Source: Crystallibacter sulfonylureivorans_A
Lineage (GTDB): Bacteria; Actinomycetota; Actinomycetes; Actinomycetales; Micrococcaceae
Assembly (NCBI RefSeq): GCF_047607445.1
Contig: NZ_JBLKRT010000022.1
Coordinates: 1 to 64,000, forward strand
Reading direction: 5' to 3'
Length of the DNA stretch: 64,000 nt
Shown: in pieces, positions 15,277-23,793 of the stretch
Layout: each line of letters opens with the position of its first letter
Position numbering within the stretch: the stretch's first letter is position 1
Position numbers and translations under genes: made by a program
The notes under the pieces: model-generated
What the model saw: the letters and a program-made list of their open reading frames with translations, nothing else
The model's database searches: none
What the model was told of the DNA's origin: nothing

Positions 15277-16201
15277 GGCTGCCCACCAGCCAAGCGCCGC
15301 CTCGGGCGGCGATGAGTTCAAGGTCGTCCCGGTTCTTGAGCACCGAGCCCCAGGTCCGTTCTGCGCTCGCCGCGTCCAGCCGGTCCGCGCCCAGCAGGCT
15401 GAGCGCGGACACCCAGTCGATGGCCTCGGCGATGCCCGGGGGTTTGACCATGTCCACCGTGCGCAGCCGGGCGATGGCCGCTGCCGCCTGCAGCGCGATG
15501 GATTCGGTGCTGGACGGAACCCGGCGCCGCACGATCTCGGCGATCTTCTCCGGGGCCGGATAGTCGATCCAATGGTAAAGGCAGCGGCGGGTGAGCGCAT
15601 CGTGCAGGTCGCGGGTCCGGTTGGAGGTGAGGACGATGATGGGCGGATGCACGGCACGGATGGTTCCCAGTTCGGGCACGCTGACGGCAGCTTCGGCGAG
15701 CAGCTCGAAGGTAAACGCTTCGAACTCGGCGTCCGCCCGGTCGATCTCGTCCAGCAGCAGGACAGCCGGCCGCGGACCGGGATGCTCGATGGCCTGCAGC
15801 AACGGCCGGCGCAGCAGATACTTCTCGGCGAAGAGGTCGGTTTCCGCGAGGTCGGTGTGGTGGACCTCGGCCAGCCGGATGCCCAGCAGTTGGCGCTGGT
15901 GGTTCCACTCGTACAGGGCTTCGCCGGCGTCGATGCCTTCGTAGCACTGCAGCCGGTACAGCGGAGTGTCCAGCACCTGGGCCAGCGCCTTGGCGGCTTC
16001 GGTTTTGCCTACTCCGGCTTCGCCTTCCAGCAGGATCGGCTGCGGGAGCCGCAGGGCCAGGAACAGAGCGGTGGCCAGGCCCGCATCCGCGACGTAGTCA
16101 ACCGCGTCCAGCGCGGCGATTAGCGATTCCACGTCAGGAATGCGTTCCCGAAGCTCCGCCTGGCCGCCGTCCTGCGCGTCTGTCCGCGCCGCCGAGGTCA
16201 T
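15269..16201 (-). CDS. coxD: CoxD-like MoxR-family AAA+ ATPase
   Basis: The protein has 310 residues. Walker A is GEAGVGKT (60-67), Walker B is LLLDEIDRA (148-156), and sensor-type ILTSNRTRDL follows. MoxR-family ATPases act as chaperones paired with VWA proteins, and in CO-oxidisers CoxD is needed for active-site copper/sulfur insertion. The ATG at 16201 overlaps the preceding stop (ATGA), so synthesis is coupled to the nucleotidyltransferase gene. Confidence 0.9.
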   Translation of the reverse strand: MTSAARTDAQDGGQAELRERIPDVESLIAALDAVDYVADAGLATALFLALRLPQPILLEGEAGVGKTEAAKALAQVLDTPLYRLQCYEGIDAGEALYEWNHQRQLLGIRLAEVHHTDLAETDLFAEKYLLRRPLLQAIEHPGPRPAVLLLDEIDRADAEFEAFTFELLAEAAVSVPELGTIRAVHPPIIVLTSNRTRDLHDALTRRCLYHWIDYPAPEKIAEIVRRRVPSSTESIALQAAAAIARLRTVDMVKPPGIAEAIDWVSALSLLGADRLDAASAERTWGSVLKNRDDLELIAARGGAWLVGSHD

Positions 16202-16806
16202 GGCGTGCTCCGTAACTCTGCCAAAACCTGACGGTAGTCGTCCTCGGTGTCCACGTCGCGCGGGACCCGTCCCGGGACGGCGACCTCGGTCACGTCGGCG
16301 GCGCGCTGCTCCAGCAGCTTCCACACCGCCTTGTCGCCGTGCAAATGGGCCAGCAGCGGGAACAGCGAACGATGGAACGCGAACGGGTGGCCCACGCCGT
16401 CGTCATAGCGGCACACCGCCAGCGGCGCGTCGCCCCGTGCAGCGAGCAGCGTGTGCACCGTTGCCGGTGTCACTCCGGGCTGGTCGCCGAGCAACAGCAC
16501 CACCGCTTCGGTCCGCGGGTGCAGCGCTGGAACGGCCGCCGCAATCGAGGACGAGCAGCCGTCGGTGTACGCCGGGTTGTCCACCACGTCGCAGCCGCTG
16601 GTGTCCACGGACCGGCGCACCGCGTCGGCGGCTCCGCCCAGCGCCAGGACGATCTGGTCAAACCCGGATGCGCGGGCAGTGCCGAGCACGGCATCGAGCA
16701 GCACACCGTTGCCGTATGGCAGCAGCTGCTTGGGCCTGCCGAGCCTGCGGGATCCTCCGGCGGCGAGCACCAGGGCGGCGGTCCGGCGTTCAGGAAGCGA
16801 CGGCAT
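16198..16806 (-). CDS. MobA-like molybdenum cofactor nucleotidyltransferase (MocA type)
   Basis: The protein has 202 residues. The N-terminal LVLAAGGSRRLGRPKQLLPYG is the NTP-transferase signature of the MobA/MocA group. GDQPG holds the metal-binding Asp. CO dehydrogenase uses molybdopterin cytosine dinucleotide, so a CTP:molybdopterin cytidylyltransferase (MocA-like) role is the natural reading. It overlaps coxD by 4 bases and the XdhC-YHS gene by 17. Confidence 0.87.
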   Translation of the reverse strand: MPSLPERRTAALVLAAGGSRRLGRPKQLLPYGNGVLLDAVLGTARASGFDQIVLALGGAADAVRRSVDTSGCDVVDNPAYTDGCSSSIAAAVPALHPRTEAVVLLLGDQPGVTPATVHTLLAARGDAPLAVCRYDDGVGHPFAFHRSLFPLLAHLHGDKAVWKLLEQRAADVTEVAVPGRVPRDVDTEDDYRQVLAELRSTP

Positions 16807-17869
16807 AATGCTCCGGATCCTTGAGGAACGCGGCCCGGCAGCCGGCGGAGCAGAAGTAGATGGTCTTGCCGGCGTGTTCGGTGTGCAGCGTGGCGTGTAT
16901 GGCCGGAACCGTCATGCCGCAGACCGGATCCAAGGCAGTGGCGGGCTCAGCCGATCCCGCGTCGGCCGAGGCCGGTTCCTCGGCGGCTTTTGTAGCGCCC
17001 GGTTCGGGGGATCCCGCTTCGGCCGACGCCGGTGCCTCGGCGGCTTCAGCGGCCCTCGGTTCGTGGCTTCCTGCTTCGGCCGGCGCCGGTTCCTCGGCGG
17101 CTTCAGCGGCCCCAGGGCGGACCCCGCCTGCCGCCGCCGGAGCGGAGGCCGCGGACCGTTCAGAGACCAGCTCGGCCAGAATGGACAGGGCGGTTTCTTC
17201 CGGTGTGCGGGCGCCCAGCGCCAGTCCGGCCGGGCAGTGCACCCGGGACCGCAGTTCCTCGTCCACGTCCAGCGAGGCGAGCACCTCATGGCCTCGGCGT
17301 TCGCTGGCCACCAGCGCCACGTAGGGGACGGAGGCCTGCAGCGCCGCGGTCAGGGCTGCTTCCTCCTCCCTGCCGTGCGAGGCGACGATGAGCGCGGCAT
17401 CATCCGGCCGGGGTACCGCCGCGCCGCCGGCCACCAGTTCGGGTTCGAACCCCAGCACCGACCCCAAGGCGGACAGCGCCTGTGCGATCGGTCCGGAACC
17501 CACTACCACCACGCGTGGGGCCGGCAGGAAGGGCTGCAGGAAGATTTCCACCGAGCCGCCGCTGAGGCACGGATTCGCCACGGTGACCGCCCCCTCCTCC
17601 TGATTGCGGACCGGGTCGCCCGGCATCACCCGCAGCAGCAGTGGTTCGCCGGAGGCCAAGGTCCGCAGCCCGTAGTCGCGCACCGAAGCTTCCACACAGT
17701 TCCCGCCGACGAACCCTTCGATCGCACCGCCGGCCAACACCAACGCGGTATCGCCGGCGTGGGCGCTGGTCGGATGCTGGGCGCGGACCACGGTGGCGCG
17801 GACGTACGGTTCCCGCCGCCTGCTCAGTTCATCTGCCCTGGCGGCCAGGGCCAGCTCGCGCGGCGGCAT
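16790..17869 (-). CDS. XdhC/CoxI-family protein fused to a C-terminal YHS domain through a repeat linker
   Basis: The protein has 359 residues. Residues 1-120 carry the XdhC-CoxI N-domain (GAIEGFVGGNCVEASV, ANPCLSGGSVEIFLQP). Residues 118-235 form the Rossmann domain (VVVVGSGPIAQALSALG, GLALGARTPEETALSI). Residues 254-310 are three 19-residue repeats rich in A, E, P and S. Residues 313-356 form a YHS metal-binding domain (DPVCGMTV, then FCSAGCRAAFLKDPEHY). YHS domains occur in copper-handling proteins, so a link to the copper of the CO dehydrogenase site is an attractive inference. Its start lies 1 bp after the coxL stop. Confidence 0.88.
   Translation of the reverse strand: MPPRELALAARADELSRRREPYVRATVVRAQHPTSAHAGDTALVLAGGAIEGFVGGNCVEASVRDYGLRTLASGEPLLLRVMPGDPVRNQEEGAVTVANPCLSGGSVEIFLQPFLPAPRVVVVGSGPIAQALSALGSVLGFEPELVAGGAAVPRPDDAALIVASHGREEEAALTAALQASVPYVALVASERRGHEVLASLDVDEELRSRVHCPAGLALGARTPEETALSILAELVSERSAASAPAAAGGVRPGAAEAAEEPAPAEAGSHEPRAAEAAEAPASAEAGSPEPGATKAAEEPASADAGSAEPATALDPVCGMTVPAIHATLHTEHAGKTIYFCSAGCRAAFLKDPEHYAVAS
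16940..17110 (-). repeat. Three in-frame 57-bp repeats in the XdhC-YHS gene
   Basis: Each unit encodes a variant of 19 residues, AAEAAE.PA.AEAGS.EP plus one. The units span residues 254-272, 273-291 and 292-310 and form the linker before the YHS domain. Copies differ at several positions, so the expansion is not very recent. Confidence 0.85.
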
Positions 17870-17870
17870 G

Positions 17871-20294
17871 TCACACCGGTGGCCTCGGCCGGCCCTGCAT
17901 GGCCTCCCAGACGCGGGCGGGGGTGCACGGCATGTCCATATGCGTAATCCCGAACGGCGCCAGTGCGTCGACCACGGCGTTGACGATGGCCGGCGGAGAC
18001 CCTACGGTGGCGGATTCGCCGATGCCCTTCGCACCGATGGGATGGTGCGGCGACGGCGTGACGGTGAAGCCGGTCTCCCAGTCCGGAACTTCCATCGCCG
18101 TCGGGATCAGGTAGTCCATGAAGGAGCCGCCCAGGCAGTTGCCGTCTTCGTCGAATTCGATGATCTCCATCAGCGCCATCCCGACGCCGTCGGTCAGGCC
18201 GCCGTGGATCTGGCCCTCAATGATCATCGGGTTGATCCGGGTGCCACAATCGTCCACCGCAATGAACCGGCGGACTTTCACGCGGCCGGTGCCGGGGTCG
18301 ACGTCGACCACGCAGATGTAGGCGCCGAACGGGAACGTCAGGTTCGGCGGATCATAGGTGACCACGGCGTCCAGGTTGCCGTCGATTCCTTCCGGCAGCG
18401 CGACCGTGCCGTGGGCGCCCAGGGCGATTTCCGCCATCGTCTTGCCCGCGCTCGGATCGCCCTTGACGAACCAGCGGCCTTTCTCCCATTCCAGGTCCTC
18501 GGGACGGGTTTCGAGCATCGCGGCCGCGATGAACTTCGCCTTGTCCCGGACCTTGCGGGCCACCAGTGCCACCGCGCCGCCGCTCACCGGCGTGGAGCGG
18601 CTGCCGTAGGTGCCCAGACCGAACGGCGTCTGGTCGGTGTCGCCGTGCACCACGTCGATGTCCTCCGGCGGGATGCCCAACTCTTCGGCCACGATCTGCG
18701 CAAAGGTGGTCTCGTGCCCCTGCCCCTGCGATTGCACGGACAGCCGGACCACCGCCTTGCCGGTCGGGTGGACTCGCAGCTCGGCGCCATCGGCCATGCC
18801 CAGGCCAACGATGTCGAAATGCTTGCGCGGACCGGCGCCGACGGTCTCGGTGAAGAAGGAGACCCCGATGCCCATCAGTTCGCCGCGCTCGCGCTTCTCG
18901 GCCTGCTCACGGCGCAGGTCCTCGTAGCCGGCCATCTTCATGGACAGCCGCATCGCCGGTTCATAGTTCCCCGAGTCGTACTCCCAGCCGGTCTTGTTGG
19001 CGTACGGGAACTGTTCCGGCCGGATGAAGTTCTTCAGCCGCAGTTCGGCCGGATCCATCTCCAGTTTGCGGGCCAGCACGTCCACCATGCGTTCCACCAA
19101 GTACACGGCCTCGGTGACCCGGAAGGAACAGGCGTAGGCGACGCCGCCCGGTGCCTTGTTCGTGTACACGCCGGTGACTTTGCAGTGGGCCGCCTGCAGG
19201 TCGTAGCTGCCGGTGAAGATGCTGAAGAAGCCGGCCGGGTTCTTGGTGGGCTGGGCGGTGGCATTGAACGCGCCGTGGTCGGCCAGCACGTTGGTCCGCA
19301 GCGCCAGGATCTTGCCGTCCTTGGTGGCGGCGATTTCCCCGCGCATCAGGTAGTCCCGGGCGAAGGAGGTGGACATCAGGTTCTCCGAGCGGTCCTCCAC
19401 CCACTTGACCGGTTTGCCGGTGACGATGGACCCGACGACGGCGAGGACGTAGCCCGGGTAGATGCCCACCTTGTTTCCGAAGCCGCCGCCGATGTCCGGG
19501 GACACCACACGGATCTTGTGCTCGGGAATCCCGGCCACCATCGCATAGAGGGTGCGGTGGGCGTGCGGCGCTTGCGTCGTCTCGTACAGGGTCAGCGCGC
19601 CGTCGACCGGATCGAAATCCGCCACCGCGCCGCAGGTTTCCATCGGGGCCGGATGGACCCGCGGGTAGACCATATCCTGCGCGACGACGACGTCGGCCGC
19701 GGCGAACGCTGCCTCGGTTTCGTCCGCATCGCCCATCTCCCAATCGAAAATGTGGTTGTCGGTGCGGCCCTCGAGGTCGTCGCGGATGACGGGCGCATCG
19801 GCGTCGAGCGCTTTGCGCGCGTCGATGACCGGCGGCAGGATGTCATATTCGACGTCGATCAGTTCCAGCGCGTCGCGGGCCGCGTAGCGGTCTTCGGCGA
19901 CCACGAACGCGACTTCCTGGCCTTGGAACCGGACCTTGTCCGTGACCAGCACGGCCTGTACGTCCGCGGACAGCGTCGGCGCCCAGGCCAGGTTCAGCCC
20001 TTCCAGATCCTTGCCGGTAATGACGGCCTTGACCTTGGGGTGTGCCAGCGCTTCGGATGTGTCCATCGAGACCAGCCTGGCGTGCGCCACTGGGGCACGC
20101 AGGATCGCGCCGTGCAGCATGCCGGGCAGCACGATGTCGTCGACGTAGTGTCCCTTGCCGCGGATGAACCGCGGGTCTTCTTTCCGCTGGATCCGGCCGT
20201 ATCCAATCGGGCGGTCCTTGTCTCCCGCGGCGGGATTGGCCGGACGGGCGCTTTCTCCCTGTCCGGACGCCGGACGCTCCTGGGTGGTGGTCAT
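17871..20294 (-). CDS. coxL: Aerobic CO dehydrogenase large (molybdenum) subunit, form I
   Basis: The protein has 807 residues, the usual CoxL length. It has the form I active-site loop AYACSFR at 386-392, matching AYXCSFR, with Cys389 as the expected copper/sulfur ligand; form II enzymes have AYXGAGR. It also has GGGFGNK (269-275), QGQGHET and GAKGIGES with the catalytic Glu. It oxidises CO with water to CO2 and passes electrons through CoxS and CoxM to the respiratory chain. Gene order M-S-L is the one known for CO oxidisers. Its ATG overlaps the coxS stop by four bases. A long antisense frame over this gene is a GC-bias shadow. Confidence 0.95.
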   Translation of the reverse strand: MTTTQERPASGQGESARPANPAAGDKDRPIGYGRIQRKEDPRFIRGKGHYVDDIVLPGMLHGAILRAPVAHARLVSMDTSEALAHPKVKAVITGKDLEGLNLAWAPTLSADVQAVLVTDKVRFQGQEVAFVVAEDRYAARDALELIDVEYDILPPVIDARKALDADAPVIRDDLEGRTDNHIFDWEMGDADETEAAFAAADVVVAQDMVYPRVHPAPMETCGAVADFDPVDGALTLYETTQAPHAHRTLYAMVAGIPEHKIRVVSPDIGGGFGNKVGIYPGYVLAVVGSIVTGKPVKWVEDRSENLMSTSFARDYLMRGEIAATKDGKILALRTNVLADHGAFNATAQPTKNPAGFFSIFTGSYDLQAAHCKVTGVYTNKAPGGVAYACSFRVTEAVYLVERMVDVLARKLEMDPAELRLKNFIRPEQFPYANKTGWEYDSGNYEPAMRLSMKMAGYEDLRREQAEKRERGELMGIGVSFFTETVGAGPRKHFDIVGLGMADGAELRVHPTGKAVVRLSVQSQGQGHETTFAQIVAEELGIPPEDIDVVHGDTDQTPFGLGTYGSRSTPVSGGAVALVARKVRDKAKFIAAAMLETRPEDLEWEKGRWFVKGDPSAGKTMAEIALGAHGTVALPEGIDGNLDAVVTYDPPNLTFPFGAYICVVDVDPGTGRVKVRRFIAVDDCGTRINPMIIEGQIHGGLTDGVGMALMEIIEFDEDGNCLGGSFMDYLIPTAMEVPDWETGFTVTPSPHHPIGAKGIGESATVGSPPAIVNAVVDALAPFGITHMDMPCTPARVWEAMQGRPRPPV

Positions 20295-20809
20295 GCTGTC
20301 ACCTCTTCAGTGTCGCTCGGACCGGCAGCAGCCGACGCGGCGGCGCCGCCGTTGGGGTGGTCCGCCGCCCATTGGACCGAGCGGACGATGGTGGCGTAGC
20401 CGGTGCAGCGGCAGATCTGGCCGGAGATCGCCTGCCGGATCTCGCTGTCGTCCGGGTGCGGGTTCTTGTCCAGCAGCGCCCGGGCGGTGAGCATCATTCC
20501 GGGGGTGCAGAATCCGCACTGCAGCCCGTGCTCCTCCATGAATCCTTGCTGGACCGGATCCAGTGCGCCGTTGCTGGACAGTCCTTCGACGGTACGGATC
20601 TCATGTCCGTCCGCCATAGCCGCCAGCACGGTGCAGGACTTCACCGGCTGCCCGTCCATCAACACCACGCAGGTGCCGCAGTTGCTGGTGTCGCAGCCCC
20701 AGTGGGTGCCGGTCAGGCCCAGTTCTTCGCGGATGAAGTGGACCAGCAGCACGCGCGGTTCGATGTCGCGGGTCACTTCATTGCCGTTGACGCTCATGCT
20801 GATCTGCAT
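20291..20809 (-). CDS. coxS: Aerobic CO dehydrogenase small (iron-sulfur) subunit
   Basis: The protein has 172 residues. The plant-type [2Fe-2S] site is C39, C44, C47 and C59. The second cluster is held by C98, C101, C133 and C135 (CGFCTPGM and CRCTGY). It relays electrons from the molybdenum site to the FAD of CoxM. The start is 3 bases after the coxM stop. The last 20 residues are an A/G-rich tail. Confidence 0.95.
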   Translation of the reverse strand: MQISMSVNGNEVTRDIEPRVLLVHFIREELGLTGTHWGCDTSNCGTCVVLMDGQPVKSCTVLAAMADGHEIRTVEGLSSNGALDPVQQGFMEEHGLQCGFCTPGMMLTARALLDKNPHPDDSEIRQAISGQICRCTGYATIVRSVQWAADHPNGGAAASAAAGPSDTEEVTA

Positions 20810-20812
20810 GGT

Positions 20813-21688
20813 TCAGCCTTCCTGTTCTGCGGCGCGGGCGCAGGCACTGCGCAGCACCCGGCGGGTCAGTTCGTCGGCCAGATGCCGCTTGTAGTCGATT
20901 CCGCCGCGCTGGTCGGAGACCGGTTCGCAGGCGCCGGCGGCCATCCGGCCCGCCTCCGCGAAAAGGTCTTCGTCCGGCCGCCGGCCGTGCAGCAGGTCGC
21001 CGATGCCGGGAACCGTGCCGTCCAGGCCCACCGCGGTGAGCCCCACCGAGGCGTCTTCGATGGTGCCGTCGGCTGCCAGCCCGACCGCCGCCCCGGCCGC
21101 AGCGACAGCCCAGTCGCCCACCCGGCGCTCCACCTTTTCGTAGGCGCTGCCGGACCTGGCGCGGATGGGAAAACGGAGCTCGGCCAAGAGCTCGTTCTGT
21201 CCGACGGCGGTCTCGTAGGGGCCGCGGTGGAACTCGTCCATCGATACCGTGCGCTCGCCGGCCGGCCCCCGGATCACGGCCTCGGCCCGCAGCACATCGC
21301 AGACGGTGGACAGATCCTCGGCCGGGTCTGCCTGGCAGAGCGAGCCGCCGATGGTGCCCCGGTTGCGCACCACCGGATCGGCAATCACCTGTTCGGCATC
21401 GGTCACGATCGGGAACAAGCGCGCCACGTCGGACGACTCCAAGAGCGTGGTGTGGCGGGTCAGGGCGCCGACCCTGAACACGTTCCCTTCGCGCACCATG
21501 AAGTCGAGTTCGGCCAGGCCGTTGATGTCGATCAGCCACTCCGGCCGGGCCAGCCGCAGTTTCATCATCGGCAGCAGGCTGTGCCCGCCGGCCACCAGCC
21601 GGGCGTCCGGCCCGTGGCGTTCCAATAGGGCAAGCGCGTTGTCCACGTCTGTGGCCCGGGCGTAATCGAATGGAGCAGGAATCTGCAT
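20813..21688 (-). CDS. coxM: Aerobic CO dehydrogenase medium (FAD) subunit
   Basis: The protein has 291 residues. Both FAD motifs of the family are present, AGGHS at 33-37 and TIGGS at 112-116. It is the first gene of the minus-strand cox unit, with a GAGGGG ribosome-binding site before the ATG. A LysR gene starts 114 bases away in the opposite direction, giving a shared control region. Confidence 0.95.
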   Translation of the reverse strand: MQIPAPFDYARATDVDNALALLERHGPDARLVAGGHSLLPMMKLRLARPEWLIDINGLAELDFMVREGNVFRVGALTRHTTLLESSDVARLFPIVTDAEQVIADPVVRNRGTIGGSLCQADPAEDLSTVCDVLRAEAVIRGPAGERTVSMDEFHRGPYETAVGQNELLAELRFPIRARSGSAYEKVERRVGDWAVAAAGAAVGLAADGTIEDASVGLTAVGLDGTVPGIGDLLHGRRPDEDLFAEAGRMAAGACEPVSDQRGGIDYKRHLADELTRRVLRSACARAAEQEG

Positions 21689-21777
21689 GGTCTACCCCTC
21701 AAAGACACGTCGCCCTCACCGTTGAGGGCCCCCATGGGGCACATGTTGCTCCCCGGCCCGAGGGGTGTCAAGATCCT

Positions 21778-21795
21778 CATAAGCGAAAGGTTATG
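21778..21795. promoter_or_regulatory. Candidate operator of the cox-linked LysR regulator
   Basis: CATAA and TTATG form a perfect dyad around eight bases (GCGAAAGG). It ends seven bases before the LysR start codon, a position that would allow autorepression, and about 90 bases upstream of coxM. Confidence 0.5.
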
Positions 21796-21802
21796 ACCTG
21801 CA

Positions 21803-22771
21803 ATGGCGATGACTTTGAACCAGCTGAAGGCCTTTGCCCTGGTGGCACGGCTGGGTTCGCTGCGGGCCGCAGCCCAGGAGCTGGAAGTCAGCGAGCCGGC
21901 GGTTTCGGCCGCGCTGGCTGCGCTCCGGCAGGATCTGGGCGATCCGCTGTTCGTCCGGTCAGGCGGCGGCATTGCCCTGACGCCCGGCGGACGTGCGCTC
22001 GCGGCGCATGCCCAGGAAATCGTCGGGCTGGCCGACCACGCGCGCCGGGAGGTGGCCCACGCCGAGGCCGCAGCCGGCAGCCTGAGGGTGCTGGCCACGG
22101 CTGATTTTGCCGAGCACGCCGCCGGCCGGCTGGTGGATTACTACACCAAGCGGGTGCCCGGCGCGACGGTGGACGTGGTGGTGGAGCCGGCGGCGGACAT
22201 GGCCGCCTTGTTGGCCAACCACGCCTACGACATTGCCCTGGGAGCCCGGCCGCAGCCGCCGCAGCATCCTGCCCTGGAGGTGCTCCCGTTCCTGCGCTAC
22301 CAGCGGGTGCTGGTGGCATCGCCCCTCCATCCGCTGGCCCGGATGGAGGGAACGCTCCCGGCCGGGCAATTGCTGGCCCACCGCTGGTTCACCGGACCGG
22401 CCGGCTTGGATGGGCTCGATCTGCAGGGCTGGCTGGGCGCGCCGCCGGCCCCTGCAGAAACCATCGAGATGTCCAGCGAAACCAGCGCCCTGGCCGCCGT
22501 CCGGTCCGGCGAAGGCATCATGCTGGCACTCGAGCACATCGTCCGGCCGGAGATAGCCGGCGGGGTGCTGGCGCGGCTGCCCGCCGCCGGCACGCCGCTG
22601 TCCGGACTGTGGTGGGCCAGCACCCTGGACCATGGCCGGGCTTCCGCCGCCGCCCGGACCCTGCAGCGTATTGCCGGCACGGCAGAGGCCACCGCAGCCA
22701 TGGTGGCGCCGGGTGGGCCCAGGGGGCTGGCCCGGCGTGGCTCCAAAGTGCACGTCGCCCTGTGGAGCTGA
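21803..22771 (+). CDS. LysR-family regulator, probably of the cox genes
   Basis: The protein has 322 residues; a start at the second ATG (21809) is also possible. The N-terminal winged helix-turn-helix reads LNQLKAFALVARLGSLRAAAQELEVSE. An effector domain follows, with LRVLATADFAEHAAGRLV and YDIALGARPQ. Divergence from coxM suggests that it controls CO dehydrogenase expression. No strong Shine-Dalgarno sequence is visible. It is not closely similar to the two LysR proteins of the P450 region. Confidence 0.88.
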   Translation: MAMTLNQLKAFALVARLGSLRAAAQELEVSEPAVSAALAALRQDLGDPLFVRSGGGIALTPGGRALAAHAQEIVGLADHARREVAHAEAAAGSLRVLATADFAEHAAGRLVDYYTKRVPGATVDVVVEPAADMAALLANHAYDIALGARPQPPQHPALEVLPFLRYQRVLVASPLHPLARMEGTLPAGQLLAHRWFTGPAGLDGLDLQGWLGAPPAPAETIEMSSETSALAAVRSGEGIMLALEHIVRPEIAGGVLARLPAAGTPLSGLWWASTLDHGRASAAARTLQRIAGTAEATAAMVAPGGPRGLARRGSKVHVALWS

Positions 22772-22827
22772 GCAGTCAATGACCCGATTGGTTTTCCTCA
22801 ACCAGTGATGTGATCTAGGCTATAGCA

Positions 22828-23793
22828 GTGCCTCAAACATCTCTTTCACACCGGCTGCCCCAGCAGGCTCCCGCTGCCGTCATCACCGCCCGGGACGTGG
22901 TGAAGACTTACGGCGATTTCAACGCCGTCGACGGAATCTCGTTCGACGTCCAGCCGGGGGAGTCCTTCGGGCTGCTCGGGCCGAACGGAGCGGGCAAGTC
23001 CACCACCATGCGGATGATCGGCGGCGTCTCGCAGCGGACGGCCGGCGAGCTGAGCATCATGGGCCTGGACCCCGACCAGCACGGACCGGAAGTGCGCGCC
23101 CATCTGGGGGTGGTGCCGCAGCAGGACAACCTGGACGAGGAACTGAAGGTCCGCGACAACCTGATCGTCTACGGCCGCTACTTCGGGCTGCCGTATTCCT
23201 ACTTGCGGCCCAAGGCCGACGAACTGCTGGAATTCGCGCAGCTGACGGACAAGGCCAAGGCGAAGGTCGATGCCCTCTCCGGCGGCATGAAGCGGCGTCT
23301 CACCATTGCCCGTTCGCTGATGAACGATCCGAAGGTTCTGCTGCTGGACGAGCCCACCACCGGTCTCGATCCGCAGGCACGCCACATCCTCTGGGACCGG
23401 CTCTTCCGGCTCAAGGAAGCGGGCGTCACGCTGATCCTGACCACCCACTACATGGATGAGGCGGAGCAGTTGTGCGACCGGCTGATCGTGGTGGACAAGG
23501 GCAAGATCATGGCCGAAGGATCGCCGGCGGCCCTGATCCGCGAGCATTCCACCCGCGAGGTCCTCGAGCTTCGGTTCGGTTCCGAACGGAACGCCACTGT
23601 GGCCCCGGAGCTGGGAGGCATCGGGGAGCGGCTCGAAACGCTGCCGGACCGCGTCCTTATTTATGCCGACGACGGCGAGGCGGCGCTTGAGCAGGTATCG
23701 AACCGCGGGCTTCGCCCGATCACCTCGCTGGTGCGGCGCTCCAGCCTGGAGGACGTTTTCCTCCGGCTGACCGGCAGGAGCCTCATTGACTGA
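22828..23793 (+). CDS. ABC-2 exporter ATP-binding protein
   Basis: The protein has 321 residues. Walker A is GPNGAGKST, the signature is LSGGMKRRLTIARSL, Walker B is VLLLDEPTTGLDPQ, and the switch histidine is in TTHYMDE. The sequence is closest in style to NodI/DrrA-type drug or lipo-oligosaccharide exporters. The GTG start lies seven bases after a TAGGCT -10 element, so the mRNA may be leaderless. It is followed by two overlapping permease genes. The substrate is unknown. Confidence 0.92.
   Translation: MPQTSLSHRLPQQAPAAVITARDVVKTYGDFNAVDGISFDVQPGESFGLLGPNGAGKSTTMRMIGGVSQRTAGELSIMGLDPDQHGPEVRAHLGVVPQQDNLDEELKVRDNLIVYGRYFGLPYSYLRPKADELLEFAQLTDKAKAKVDALSGGMKRRLTIARSLMNDPKVLLLDEPTTGLDPQARHILWDRLFRLKEAGVTLILTTHYMDEAEQLCDRLIVVDKGKIMAEGSPAALIREHSTREVLELRFGSERNATVAPELGGIGERLETLPDRVLIYADDGEAALEQVSNRGLRPITSLVRRSSLEDVFLRLTGRSLID

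Noticed and set aside
17871..20294. Reading coxL as a generic xanthine dehydrogenase-type or form II molybdo-hydroxylase
   Set aside because: The loop is AYACSFR rather than AYXGAGR, and the M-S-L-D-E-G gene set is that of CO dehydrogenase.
17793..20399. An 868-residue plus-strand frame opposite coxL
   Set aside because: The minus-strand coxL has full motif support over the same bases. The antisense frame has shadow composition only.
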